A stretch of 64,000 nt of DNA from Halosaccharopolyspora lacisalsi (GCF_014137975.1 NZ_JACGWZ010000006.1:124001-188000), one strand, 5' to 3'. Shown: positions 17,312 through 29,071, numbered from the stretch's first letter. Program-made: numbers and translations. The notes: generated by a model not told the origin, from the sequence alone.

Positions 17312-17402
17312 AGCACGGGAGTCCGTACGAGAGCGGACTGAGAGGGGGCTGACGCCCCGACCGTCGAACCTGATCCGGATGATACCGGCGCAGGGAGCGT
17401 GT
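17312..17402 (+). promoter_or_regulatory. TPP riboswitch controlling thiO-thiS-thiG
   Basis: The aptamer shows the THI-box core CTGAGAGGG at 17338-17346, ACCTGATC with GGATGATACCGGCGCAGGGAG through 17397, and a P1 helix CACG (17314-17317) pairing with CGTG (17398-17401). The thiO GTG begins at 17405, and its only ribosome-site-like sequence, AGGGAG (17392-17397), lies inside the aptamer next to P1. TPP binding should therefore block translation initiation directly, without a separate expression platform. Confidence 0.95.
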
Positions 17403-17404
17403 GA

Positions 17405-18516
17405 GTGTCCGAACGACGCAGGCAACGTGTCGCCGTCGTTGGCGGCGGCGTTATCGGTATGTCCACGGCGTGGCGACTGGCCTCCGAGGGACATCCCGTC
17501 ACGATGATCGATCCGGAGCCGGCTTCCGGTGCCTCCCGGGTCGCGGGCGGGATGCTCGCGCCGGTGGCCGAGGCCTGGCCCGGTGAGGAGTCCCTGCTGG
17601 AGCTCGGGGCGGTGTCGCTGGGGCGGTGGCCCGAGTTCGCCGCCAGGCTGAGCCGGGAGTCGGGCCGCTCGTCCGGACTCAACCGGGAGGGCACGCTCGT
17701 CGTCGGTGTGGACAGTGCGGACCGCGCGGAGCTCGACAACCTCGCCGAGTACCTCGCGTCCCGGGGACGTTCGGTGTCCCGCCACTCCGGCCGTTCCCTG
17801 CGCAGGGCGGAACCCTCGCTCGGCCCCGCCGTACGAGCGGGGCTCGAGGTTCCGGAGGACCTCTCCGTCGACAACCGCGTCACGCTCGAAGCACTGCGTG
17901 CGGCGGCGGTGGCGGCGGGCGTCGAGTTCGTCGACGCTCGCGCCCGCGCCGTCGGCCCCGGGAGGGTCGAGCTCGACGAGTCGACGGTGCGCTGCGAGTT
18001 CGTGGTGATCGCGGCCGGTTCGCACGCGGGAGAACTGCATTCCGGGCTGCGGGAGACCATCCGTCCCGTCAAGGGGGAGATCCTGCGGCTGCGCGCTCGT
18101 GGCACGGCGCTGCCGCCACCTCGCCGAACCATCCGCGGCCCGGTGCACGGGCGTCAGGTCTACCTGGTGCCCCGCGAGAACGGTCTGGTCGTCGGTGCCA
18201 CCCAGTACGAGGTCGGGTTCGACACCGAGGTGACGGTGGGGGGTGTGCGCACCCTGCTGGCCGATGCCGAACGGTTCGTGCCCGGGATCGCGGAGTACGC
18301 GCTGACGGAGAGCAGCGCCGGTCTCCGGCCGAGCACCGAGGACAACCTGCCGCTGATCGGCTGGGTCGAGCCGGGGGTCCTGGTGGCGGCGGGGCACCAC
18401 CGCAACGGCTTCCTGCTCGCCCCGATCACGGCCGAGACCGTGGTCGGTCTGGTGCACGGTTCGGCGGTCGCCGACGAGGCGAAGGCCGCCGACCCCGCGA
18501 GGTTGGGAGAACAGCA

Positions 18517-18520
<4 letters not shown>
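17405..18520 (+). CDS. thiO: glycine oxidase ThiO
   Basis: FAD-dependent oxidase of 371 residues that turns glycine into iminoglycine (dehydroglycine) for thiazole synthesis. The Rossmann motif RVAVVGGGVIGMSTAWRLASEG lies at residues 8-29 and GASRVAGGMLAPVAEAWPGEE near residue 50. Late motifs are GLRPSTEDNLPLIG and AAGHHRNGFLLAPIT (FAD ribityl and active site). GTG 17405 is chosen because the family N-terminus starts there and it sits immediately after the TPP aptamer. The 3' end overlaps thiS by four bases (GTGA), indicating translational coupling. Confidence 0.95.
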
Positions 18521-19486
<966 letters not shown>

Positions 19487-19502
19487 GGATCCGCTGGGTG
19501 AC

Positions 19503-19528
19503 GGGCGGCTTCGGCGCCGGAGCCGCCC
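19503..19528. terminator. terminator between convergent thiG and the ABC permease gene
   Basis: GGGCGGCTTCGG pairs with CCGGAGCCGCCC (12 bp, one G-T) around CG. The distal arm overlaps the left copy of the 17-bp direct repeat that bounds the following ABC module. Confidence 0.6.
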
Positions 19529-19534
19529 CTCACC
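19518..19534. repeat. left copy of 17-bp direct repeat bounding the ABC module
   Basis: CGGAGCCGCCCCTCACC occurs here and again, identical and in the same orientation, at 22599-22615. The two copies enclose exactly the three-gene ABC module, as would be left by insertion or by recombination between the repeats. Confidence 0.7.
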
Positions 19535-19550
19535 CCCGGTTCGGGGCTGC

Positions 19551-20759
19551 TCAGGTTTGTCGGCGGGTCAGCAGGTAGGGGTCACGTCGGAGGGCGACCC
19601 GTCCTCCGACGAGCGCTCCGATCGCCAGGCCGAGCAGGGGGGTCAGCGCGGCGGCCGTACCCCACAGTGGATTCGGCAGCATGCTGGTCACGGGCACCTC
19701 CAGGCCGAGAAGCCCTTCGACAGGTCCGCGCAGGAGCAGCGCACCGCCGATACCGACCGCGCTGCCGAGCACTCCGGCGAGCAGCCCGGTCAGCAGCGCT
19801 TCGCCGAGCAGGATCCGGCGCAGTCCGCTCACCGAGTTGCCGAGGATGCGTAGCACCGCGAGTTCGGACAGCCGGCTGCGGATGCTGGAACGGGCGTTGG
19901 ACAGGCCGGTGAGCACGGCGATGGCGAGTACGACGAGGATGCCGACCCGGTAGCCGAGGTCGGCGGCTCCGAGCACGCCCGGCAGGTTGCGCACCCGATC
20001 GGTGACCGGTGCTGCGGAGAAGTCGAGCTGCTGCAGCTCCTGAGCCACCGTGGACACGTACTGCTGTTCGGTCACCGAGACCACCGCCGACGTGGCTCCC
20101 GTGGTGGACCTGTACCGCTCGGGAGGCATTCCCGCCTTGGCGGCTGCCAGGGTGGCTGCCGCTTCCGGGGAGACGTAGGCGGTGTCCGGGCCGTCCAGCT
20201 GCCATTCGGGATCGTAGGTGGCCACCACCGTGAAGGTGGTGTGTTCCGGGGTTCCCGAGCGTTCTCCGGTCGCCCGGGTGTAGGCGGCGGGGAACTCCTT
20301 TCCCACGTATCGGGTGAAATCGACGCCCGCGCTGCGTGCGGGGAGCACGATCTGACCGGGTTGGAGCGGCTGCGGTACCTCTCCTCGGGTGATGGAGGGA
20401 CGCGTCGAGGGGCGCCAGGAGTGCGTGGTCAGATCGAAGGTCGGAGCCGCTGGATCCCGGGTCCCGGTGTAGATGGAGGAGACGTAGTCGGGCACCACTT
20501 CCGCCACGTGCTCGATTCCGCGCGCTTGGTCGAGGCTTGCGGTGTCGAGGCTGCGGACCGATCGTCCGGTCTCGATCGAGGACAGCTCGATCTGAGTCAG
20601 TCCGCCCGAGTGCAGGACGTCGCGTTCGACCGCTGAGCGAGCTCCCGCTGTCACACTAGCCAGTCCGCTGACCAGGATCGTCAATATCACCAGCAACCCC
20701 AGCGTGCTCCGGACCGAGGAGTCCGAACGTCGCCAGGTCAGCCATGCCCACCGCCACAT
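19551..20759 (-). CDS. ABC transporter permease, FtsX/MacB type
   Basis: Membrane component of 402 residues. A first transmembrane helix lies near residues 20-38, a large extracytoplasmic domain fills about 40-270 (MacB-like periplasmic core in position), and three C-terminal helices (about 275-295, 320-350, 365-390) carry the FtsX signature with LSELAVLRILGNSVSGLRRILLGEALLTGLLAG. The stop of the ATP-binding gene and this start are adjacent (21449-20760, 20759), so the two are translated together. Such pairs export peptides or lipoproteins or give antibiotic resistance; the cargo is not known. It belongs to a lower-GC module flanked by direct repeats. Confidence 0.85.
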   Translation of the reverse strand: MWRWAWLTWRRSDSSVRSTLGLLVILTILVSGLASVTAGARSAVERDVLHSGGLTQIELSSIETGRSVRSLDTASLDQARGIEHVAEVVPDYVSSIYTGTRDPAAPTFDLTTHSWRPSTRPSITRGEVPQPLQPGQIVLPARSAGVDFTRYVGKEFPAAYTRATGERSGTPEHTTFTVVATYDPEWQLDGPDTAYVSPEAAATLAAAKAGMPPERYRSTTGATSAVVSVTEQQYVSTVAQELQQLDFSAAPVTDRVRNLPGVLGAADLGYRVGILVVLAIAVLTGLSNARSSIRSRLSELAVLRILGNSVSGLRRILLGEALLTGLLAGVLGSAVGIGGALLLRGPVEGLLGLEVPVTSMLPNPLWGTAAALTPLLGLAIGALVGGRVALRRDPYLLTRRQT

Positions 20760-21449
20760 TCAGTTTTCCTCCTGTTCGGAGAGGTCCTGTTGCGGACTCG
20801 CGACGATGTTCCCTTGATCCAAACGTATTTCCGCGTCACAGCTGGAGGCCACCTCCGCGCTGTGGGTGGCGATGAGGACGCTGGTGTCGTTGTCCGCGAG
20901 GCGCCGGAGAAGACGCATGACCGCCTCGCCGTTGTCCGGGTCCAGACTGCCGGTCGGCTCGTCGGCGAGTACGAGGGACGAGCCCTTGACCTGTGCTCGG
21001 GCGACCGCCACGCGTTGGCGCTCACCGCCCGAGAGGTTGCCCGCCGGTGTCTCGCAGCGGTCGCCGAGGCCGACCTCGCTCAGCATGTTCTGCGCTTTTT
21101 CGCGGTTTTTCCCCAGTCGTGGACCAAAAGCGGAGGACACGTTCTCCCACGCGTTGAGGAAGGGGAGCAACGCCAAGTCCTGAAGGATGATTCCGATGTT
21201 GTCCCTCCGGAACGAGTCACGTTCGTTCGGGGACATGTCACGGGTCTCGTCTCCGTCGAGGGCGAGTTTGCCGGACGTGGGGTGCAGGATGAGGCCGAGC
21301 AGTGCGAGCAGGGTGCTTTTCCCTGCTCCCGAAGCTCCGCGAACCGCCGTTATCATTCCTTTGTGAAGGTGCAGGTCGATGTTGTGCACGCCGAAATCGG
21401 CGCTGTACTTGTAAGTGAGCTCGTGCGCTTCGATACCGGTCTTCGTCAT
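20760..21449 (-). CDS. ABC transporter ATP-binding protein, LolD/MacB type
   Basis: Nucleotide-binding subunit of 229 residues that partners the adjacent FtsX-type permease. Walker A is GASGAGKST (about residues 39-47), the Q-loop is in IILQDLALLPFLNAWENV, the signature motif is LSGGERQRVAVARA, Walker B is SLVLADEPTGSLD and the switch His is in LIATHSAEVA. The core and spacing are normal for the LolCDE/MacB group. It follows the secreted-protein gene after 16 bases and is followed directly by the permease, so the three look like one operon. Confidence 0.92.
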   Translation of the reverse strand: MTKTGIEAHELTYKYSADFGVHNIDLHLHKGMITAVRGASGAGKSTLLALLGLILHPTSGKLALDGDETRDMSPNERDSFRRDNIGIILQDLALLPFLNAWENVSSAFGPRLGKNREKAQNMLSEVGLGDRCETPAGNLSGGERQRVAVARAQVKGSSLVLADEPTGSLDPDNGEAVMRLLRRLADNDTSVLIATHSAEVASSCDAEIRLDQGNIVASPQQDLSEQEEN

Positions 21450-21465
21450 GGGGGTGCCCTACTTT

Positions 21466-22368
21466 TCAGGGTGCAGTCAGGCCGAGGAGTGTGTATCCCG
21501 CCAAGGTGGCGTCGATGTTGGCCGCCCCTTCCGGGGAAGAGGAGAAGAGGCCCGGGGTTCCGGAGGCGCGGAACTCTTGAACCTCGTTGTGTATTCGCCG
21601 CGATTCCTCTCGGTTCGGTTGGGCGCCCGCCAAAGTGGCCGTATACCAACTACGGGAAGCGACGACCAGTTTTCCCGACTCCATGGATCGACTTGTGCGA
21701 GCCATCAATTTTTCCGGGTCGACCAGTTTCCGCAACTGCTTTTCGCAGCCGACGTGCCCGAGCAGTTCCAACGCGTGCAGCCAGGGCTCAGATAGTTCGC
21801 TCGCGTCCTTGTTCGGCAGTTGGACAGTGGTCTCGGGGCATTCGAAACCGAACTCGAAGCGAGTGACCATCGCATCCGTCCACTTTCCCATGTTCTGTCG
21901 AGTCAGCGTCGACGGAACCGGAAATTTTTTCGCAATCCTCTGCCCACGTTCGACGGTGTCGCCACAGTCCATGACGAGTCGCTCGCACACCAGGGCGACG
22001 GTGATTTTGTCCGATTCAGGTAGGTCGTCTCTATGTGTGGCCTTTTTGACCGATTGGCGAATCCATTTCGGAGTCGCGTCAAGAGCTCCTGCGGCAGCCA
22101 GGACGCGTGCCGCCGTGTACGTTCCACGTAATGTGCCAAGCTGATCGGGATTCGTGCTCGCCGATCCCGAGTCGATGGGTCCCGCCCTGACGAGTCCGCC
22201 GCGGCCACGTAGCGCGGGTAGATCTTTCGCGAGCTTTTTGTGATTTTCGTGCTGCTTTTTCGGTGTCTGTTGTTCTCGGTCGCCCCAGTGGGGAGTTAAA
22301 ACCAGTGCAGTGACTGCCAAGGCAGCTACCAGTGTGACTGTCAAATAGGTTGTTTTGTATTTTGACAC
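21466..22368 (-). CDS. membrane-anchored extracytoplasmic protein, possible alpha/alpha-toroid fold
   Basis: Not a family I can name. The 300-residue protein has a single N-terminal hydrophobic segment (about residues 8-25) and then a helical, Lys/Arg-rich outside domain. Two stretches, LGTLRGTYTAARVLAAAGALD near residue 78 and ANIDATLAGYTLLGL at the C-terminus, resemble repeats of prenyltransferase/terpene-cyclase toroids, which is a tentative reading. The start is GTG 22368 behind GAGGAAA. Base composition here is visibly AT-richer than the neighbours, with more AAA and TTT codons. It leads the ABC operon and may be its substrate, partner or a self-protection factor. Confidence 0.6.
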   Translation of the reverse strand: MSKYKTTYLTVTLVAALAVTALVLTPHWGDREQQTPKKQHENHKKLAKDLPALRGRGGLVRAGPIDSGSASTNPDQLGTLRGTYTAARVLAAAGALDATPKWIRQSVKKATHRDDLPESDKITVALVCERLVMDCGDTVERGQRIAKKFPVPSTLTRQNMGKWTDAMVTRFEFGFECPETTVQLPNKDASELSEPWLHALELLGHVGCEKQLRKLVDPEKLMARTSRSMESGKLVVASRSWYTATLAGAQPNREESRRIHNEVQEFRASGTPGLFSSSPEGAANIDATLAGYTLLGLTAP

Positions 22369-22598
22369 GATTTCCTCTTCGTGCGGACAACTCTCGAAAA
22401 ACGTGTTTCCGCCCCATCTTCTCGGCGGGTCGGCAACACTGACGGCGTGTGGACCGTACCTCCCCGTGGTGGAAGCAGGAAAGACCGTTCGCGATGTAGC
22501 TAATCACTGTACTGGTTTTTGTTCGTGATTGTTATTCGAAGTTCACGAGAGGGCGTTCTTTTCGTGTTGAAATTCTGGGCACGGGAAGATGTGCTTTG

Positions 22599-22615
22599 CG
22601 GAGCCGCCCCTCACC
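22599..22615. repeat. right copy of 17-bp direct repeat bounding the ABC module
   Basis: Identical to 19518-19534 in the same orientation. It overlaps the last codons and the stop (22611-22613) of the FUSC gene, so joining the two copies would place thiG and its terminator directly against the end of the FUSC gene. Confidence 0.7.
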
Positions 22616-24584
22616 GGATGTGCAGGCGTTCGGGGCGGACGAAGGAGATCGTGTAGCTCTTCCAGGGTTCGGGGTAGCCCAGCGTCTGGTCGATGGCGGC
22701 GCGCGCGTGCAGCGCGTTTTCCAGCAGCGAGCTCGCCAGCAACTCGGTCGCCGGGACGTTGCTGGAAGGCACGTCCGGAATCGTGGCGGTCGTGTCGCCA
22801 CCGAGCAGCGTGTCGACGGCTTGCAGGGCCGGTACGGCCACCGCGAGTTCCAGATCCGGCCGGAAGACCAGTGTCGCGAGGTCCTGGCGCAGCGCGTCCA
22901 GCGCCACTGCCGCTTCGCGGACCGTGGCCTCGTCGCCGTGCTCGATCTCCGCGCCGTCCGCCCCTTCGAGCAGTGCGGGCATTCCCAGCAGATCCTGCGT
23001 ACGGCGCAGCGCCAATACGTGCGCGGACCGCAACGCCTGTCGCGGCTCCACGCCACGTCCGGCGGCGCGCACACTGCGCAGCAGTTCCGACAGCGACCAC
23101 ACGGTCGCGCGCACGGTACCGCGCACGTCGGGGACGAGGCTGCCGGGCAGCACCACGTAACTGACGAAACCGACGACGAGCGCGACGGCCGCGCCGATGG
23201 CGGTGTTGGCCGCGAAGCTGATGGCCGCGTCGACCAGCGAGCGCTGCACGCCCATCGCCTGGTCGCCGACGGTGATGCCGATGAGAGCGCCCAGCAGCAA
23301 CCGGTAGTCCCCGCGAAGCTGGTCGACACCCAGCAACATCACGCCGATCGCGACGGGAACGAGCAGGAAAACACCGGGAAGCAGCGTGATGACCACGGCC
23401 AGGGCGGTGACCCCGAGCACGGCACCTCCGGTGCGTTCCAGCGCTCCGTTCATGCTGTCGCGGGCCGCCGGTTGCAGGACGACGTACAGGCTCAGCAGCA
23501 GCGTGGAGGCGGACGGGTCGTGCATCAGGAACACGAGGACCAGTCCGGCCGCGACCGCCAGCGTGCAGCGCGACGCGTGCCGGAACAGCGAGGAGCGAAA
23601 CGACAGGTGCGCTCGTACAGCGCTGCTCGCCCGCTGCCGGGTGCCGCCCGGTGTGGCGGGGGCGGTGCTCGTGGTGTCCCGGTCGATCACGGCGGAGCGG
23701 ACCCGGTGCAGCCCCTCGTTGATGCCCCTGACGGTGTCGGGGACGTCCGTCCCGTGCTGCACCACGGAGTCGGCCGGGTTCATGCGCGCGAGGGACGGTA
23801 GGCCGGTGCAGGACCGGGACCGGACGGCCTTGGCCAGCTCGTCGGCCACGAGATCGGCCTCGGCCACGATCTGGCGCAATCGGTCGGCCTCGGTGCGGTT
23901 CGCCCGCTGGGCCTGCGCGAGCAGCGTCTCCCTGGCCGCGCGGAACCGTGCCGCCCCGGCCAGCACCTGACCCAACCAGGTGACCCCGCCGTCGGCGCGC
24001 CACACCGCCGCGGACTGTTCGATCACCCCCGGCCCCGGCTGTACCAGCGTGCGAGCCACCGCCGCCCGGGTCGCCCTGGTGGGGTCACCGAGGCCGAGCA
24101 CGATTCGCAGCAGCAGGGCGAACAGCGCACCGAGCACCGCGGAGCCGACCAGCATCGGGGGTGACTGCTCGGTTCCGATGCTGGTGGTGGTCGAAACCAG
24201 GGTGGCGGCGGCGACCGTCTGCCCCACGATGCGGTGGTGCTCGCCGAGCGCGGGCAGCATTCCCGCGCCGAACACGATGACGGCGACGAACAGTCCGGCC
24301 AGCACCGGCACGTCGAGCAGCAGGGGGCCGCCGGCCATGACCAGCACCAGGACGGGAGCCAGCCGGACGAAGCGACGCAGGTCGGCGCGCAGCGACTGGC
24401 CGCCCGCGCCGACGAGCGTGAACACGGCCGTCAAGCCGGCGATCAGAGCGGGAGTGCGCAGGTCCAGCGCCCAGCCGGCGGCGGTGGTCACCACGGCGGC
24501 GAGCACGACCATCACGGTGTACTGGTGCTGCCGCGGGTCCGGTGCACCCGCTTCGGTGGCGAGCAGTTCTCGTATTCGTTTCAC
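22611..24584 (-). CDS. FUSC-family (fusaric acid resistance / aromatic acid exporter-like) membrane protein
   Basis: Inner-membrane protein of 657 residues with two sets of hydrophobic segments (about residues 20-160 and 330-460) separated by a cytoplasmic helical region, and a C-terminal soluble domain of about 180 residues. The second membrane block, LFLMHDPSASTLLLSLYVVLQPAARDSMNGALERTGGAVLGVTALAVV-like, is the FUSC signature; family members are thought to export aromatic acids. The start is taken as GTG 24584; an upstream TTG would add 19 residues. It lies between the ABC module and thiD. The substrate is unknown. Confidence 0.85.
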   Translation of the reverse strand: MKRIRELLATEAGAPDPRQHQYTVMVVLAAVVTTAAGWALDLRTPALIAGLTAVFTLVGAGGQSLRADLRRFVRLAPVLVLVMAGGPLLLDVPVLAGLFVAVIVFGAGMLPALGEHHRIVGQTVAAATLVSTTTSIGTEQSPPMLVGSAVLGALFALLLRIVLGLGDPTRATRAAVARTLVQPGPGVIEQSAAVWRADGGVTWLGQVLAGAARFRAARETLLAQAQRANRTEADRLRQIVAEADLVADELAKAVRSRSCTGLPSLARMNPADSVVQHGTDVPDTVRGINEGLHRVRSAVIDRDTTSTAPATPGGTRQRASSAVRAHLSFRSSLFRHASRCTLAVAAGLVLVFLMHDPSASTLLLSLYVVLQPAARDSMNGALERTGGAVLGVTALAVVITLLPGVFLLVPVAIGVMLLGVDQLRGDYRLLLGALIGITVGDQAMGVQRSLVDAAISFAANTAIGAAVALVVGFVSYVVLPGSLVPDVRGTVRATVWSLSELLRSVRAAGRGVEPRQALRSAHVLALRRTQDLLGMPALLEGADGAEIEHGDEATVREAAVALDALRQDLATLVFRPDLELAVAVPALQAVDTLLGGDTTATIPDVPSSNVPATELLASSLLENALHARAAIDQTLGYPEPWKSYTISFVRPERLHIR

Positions 24585-24781
24585 GCCGATCCAGCCACGT
24601 CGTCGATCGTTCCTGTAGTGGAGTCGCGGTGATACGCGCAACCGCGTGGTGGGCGTCCGTCGGGCGTCTCGCGTCTCACCAGGTGTGTCGAACGCGTGCG
24701 GGTGTGAAGTTACTTCGTCGGGACGAGAGTCACTCGTTCAGGTGTTGTTCGGATCCGTCGGGCCGCGTGGAGGGCGTCCGC

Positions 24782-25663
24782 TCAGATCGAACGCGGGCTG
24801 TTGCGCCAGAACATCGACACCGGTCCGACGCCGGATCCCAGCGGGTAGGCGTGTTCGACCGAGCGGGTGACGAAGCGCTTGCCCTGCCGCACGGCTTCGG
24901 GAACGGTGGCGCCCCTGGCCAGTGCCGCCGTCGTGGCGGAGGCGAACGCGTCCCCGGCGCCGTGAGTGTGCACTGTGGAGTACCGCGGCCCGGTCAGCGG
25001 CGTGACCTCGTGACCGTCGAAGAGCAGGTCGACGCACTCGGGATCGTCGCGCAGGTGCCCGCTCTTGATGAGCACCCATTCCGGCCCGAAGTCGTAGATC
25101 GCCTTGGCCGCGTCCCACAGTTCCGAGCGGGTGCGCGCGTCGATACCGGTGAGCAGCCGTACCTCGTCCAGGTTGGGCGTCACCAGCGTGGCGCGCGGGA
25201 AGGCCCGGTAGCGCAGCGCGTCGAGGGCGTCGGTGCGCAGCAGCGGATCTCCGCCGCGCGAAGCCGCCACCGGGTCGACGACGAACGGGGCGTGCCCGCC
25301 GCGTCCGATGCCGTGCGCGTCACAGGCAGAGACCACGGCGTCGATGGTCGCGGCCGAGGCCAGCACGCCGGTCTTGGCGGCGTTCACGCCGATGTCGGCG
25401 GCCACGGAGTCGATCTGCGCGGCGACCGTCTCGGACGGGATCTCGACGACGTCGTCGACTCCCACGGTGTTCTGCACGGTCACCGCTGTCACGGCGGTCA
25501 TCCCGTGCACACCGCAGGCGAAGAAGGCGCGCAGGTCGGCGTGCATTCCCGCGCTGCCACCGGAGTCCGACCCGGCGATCGTCAGCGCCGTGGGCGGCGC
25601 CGGATCGTTGGCGGGACGGGCCTCGTGGGAGTGTCGTTCCTGCTCATCGTGCATCGGACTCAT
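24782..25663 (-). CDS. thiD: hydroxymethylpyrimidine (phosphate) kinase ThiD
   Basis: Ribokinase-fold kinase of about 293 residues that phosphorylates HMP and HMP-phosphate for thiamine synthesis. Motifs are ALTIAGSDSGGSAGMHADLRAFFACGVHG near the N-terminus, FVVDPVAASRGGDPLL, LVTPNLDEVRLLTG, and VLIKSGHL. The anion-hole loop reads HTHGAGDAFASATTAAL, with GAGDA where many ThiD proteins have GTGCT. The start at 25663 or 25654 is undecided because no strong ribosome site is visible. It lies downstream of thiC on the same strand, separated by a palindromic element at 25721, so it may be transcribed with thiC under the TPP riboswitch. Confidence 0.92.
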   Translation of the reverse strand: MSPMHDEQERHSHEARPANDPAPPTALTIAGSDSGGSAGMHADLRAFFACGVHGMTAVTAVTVQNTVGVDDVVEIPSETVAAQIDSVAADIGVNAAKTGVLASAATIDAVVSACDAHGIGRGGHAPFVVDPVAASRGGDPLLRTDALDALRYRAFPRATLVTPNLDEVRLLTGIDARTRSELWDAAKAIYDFGPEWVLIKSGHLRDDPECVDLLFDGHEVTPLTGPRYSTVHTHGAGDAFASATTAALARGATVPEAVRQGKRFVTRSVEHAYPLGSGVGPVSMFWRNSPRSI

Positions 25664-25720
25664 GCTACGTGGTCTCGGCGGTACTGCTGGTCGCACGCTC
25701 CGCCCTTCCGCGGGAGGGTG

Positions 25721-25761
25721 CGATTTTCCCTAAAGTTGTGGCACAACTTCAGGGAAAATCG
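25721..25761. repeat. 41-nt palindromic element, copy 1
   Basis: Two 20-nt arms beginning CGATTTTCCCT and ending AGGGAAAATCG, with a single unpaired central base and one mismatch between the arms. A near-identical element lies at 46791-46831. It is AT-rich against the background and sits between thiC and thiD. It can fold into a very stable hairpin on either strand, so it may end or attenuate thiC transcripts. Confidence 0.75.
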
Positions 25762-25810
25762 CCACGACCCTGGCGTGGAGAGGGGTCGGGCACCGCTCAG
25801 CGGCGGCTGG

Positions 25811-27570
<1,760 letters not shown>

Positions 27571-27745
27571 GTTGTCGTTGTCGATGGGCCCTGGGCCCGG
27601 TCGCACACACTAGTAGTTGTCGGGCCGTCCGCAAGTGTCGCCGCGGGGAGGAGTTCGCGGCTACGCTGTGAGCAGCCGAGACGATTTCCTGTCGGGGTAG
27701 GTGGATACGGTGCGCGGTGACAACGGCACAGGAGGTAACCGCACT

Positions 27746-28330
27746 ATGTGTGCTGCCCCGATCCTCTCGCCCTCGCCCCGGGAGAACCTGGTCGAGACCT
27801 GGCGGGGGCTCGACGTGCCCGAGGCTGGCGTGCGGAGGTCATCGAGGAGAGCATCGTCATGACCCCGCCGCCAGGACACGGCCACAACTTGATCGCCAGT
27901 TACGTGCACCGCGCACTTGTTCACGGGGCCCCCGGATGACTGGGAGATCTTCCAGACCGCGGGAGTGTCCGTCCCGACGCGTAGTGGCCTGTTCATTCCC
28001 GACCTGGTGGTCATTCCCCGGGAGCGGATAGATCGGCTACCGCCGGAGGACGAGCCCGCCCCGATCCCGATGGAGTACGCGCTGCTCGCGGTGGAGATCA
28101 CCTCGAAGGGCAACCCGGGGACCGACCGCAAGACCAAGCTCCGGGGCTACGCGCACGCCGAGGTGCCGCTGTACCTGCTCATCGACCGGTTCGCCGAAGG
28201 AGAGCCGACGGTCATGCTGTACTCCGAGCCCGCTGAGGGGCGGTACCGGCACCTGCTCAGCGTTCCCTTCGGCGAGAAGATCGCGCTGCCGGAGCCGTTC
28301 GACCTGATTCTGGACACCGCCGAGTTCTAA
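27746..28330 (+). pseudogene. Uma2-family (DUF820) endonuclease gene with two compensating frameshifts
   Basis: Uma2 proteins are PD-(D/E)XK-fold nucleases of unknown role. Reading three pieces gives one continuous family sequence: ENLVETWRGLDVPE in the frame of ATG 27746 (ribosome site AGGAGGTAAC), then WRAEVIEESIVMTPPPGHGH...HRALVHGAP in the next frame from about 27824 to 27925, then PDDWEIFQTAGVSVPTRSG...FIPDLVVIP...LLAVEITSKGNPGTDRKTKLRGYAHAEVPLYLLID back in the first frame to 28330. The first shift looks like one lost G in a GAGGCTGG context and the second like one extra base in a C/G run. Without correction the first frame stops soon after the first shift. It may be a true pseudogene or two sequencing errors. 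Confidence 0.8.
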
Positions 28331-28349
28331 AGAGCGCTGCCGTGCCGGG

Positions 28350-28925
28350 TCAGCCCTCGTCGAACGGGTCGGCCTCCTCGCTCGGATCCCAGGAGAGCCC
28401 CGGAACGCCCCAGCCGTTGCGCTTGACGGTCTTCTTTGCCGCGCGCGCGTTGCGGCCGACCAACCTGCTCAGGTAGAGGTGACCGTCCAGGTGGTCGGTC
28501 TCGTGCTGCAGGCAGCGGGCGAAGTGCCCCGTGCCCTCGACCTCGATCGGCTTGCCGTCCGCGTCGGACCCGGTGACCCTCGCCCAGTCGGCTCGCCCGG
28601 TCGGGAAGGACTCCCCGGGTACCGACAGGCACCCCTCCCAGTCGTCCTCGGGGTCGGGCATCCCCTCCGGGATCGTGCTGGTCTCCAGCGCCGGGTTCAC
28701 GATCACACCCCGGTGGTACACGTCCTCGTCGTCGGGGCAGTCGTAGACGAACAACCGCAGGTCGACGCCGATCTGGTTGGCGGCCAGCCCGACCCCGTTG
28801 GCCGCGCTCATGGTCTCGAACATGTCCTCGACCAGGGTGCGCAGTTCGTCGTCGAAGCGCTCGACCGGGCGTGTCGGAGTGTGCAGCACCGGTTCGCCGA
28901 CGATGCGGATCGGGTGTACAGCCAT
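28350..28925 (-). CDS. def: peptide deformylase
   Basis: Metalloenzyme of 191 residues that removes the formyl group from nascent chains. All three catalytic motifs are present: [11 protein letters not shown] (motif 1, G-x-G-x-A-A-x-Q), EGCLSVPG (motif 2, metal Cys) and QHETDHLDG (motif 3, HEXXH variant HETDH). The C-terminus carries an extra charged tail. The start is ATG 28925, since the upstream frame adds eight unrelated residues. It is divergent from the DUF3263 gene and ends 19 bases from the Uma2 gene end. Confidence 0.96.
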   Translation of the reverse strand: MAVHPIRIVGEPVLHTPTRPVERFDDELRTLVEDMFETMSAANGVGLAANQIGVDLRLFVYDCPDDEDVYHRGVIVNPALETSTIPEGMPDPEDDWEGCLSVPGESFPTGRADWARVTGSDADGKPIEVEGTGHFARCLQHETDHLDGHLYLSRLVGRNARAAKKTVKRNGWGVPGLSWDPSEEADPFDEG

Positions 28926-29071
28926 GCGCGAAACCTTATCGCCCGGCACCGATCCCGGATGAGATGCGTGACGCGTCCGCGTTATGGATCATGACGTGTT
29001 GTAATGAGGGGTGGGAATTACAGCGTTGTGATTCTCCCGCTCGTTGGGCCGTGAGTGAGGCTTGGAGTTAC

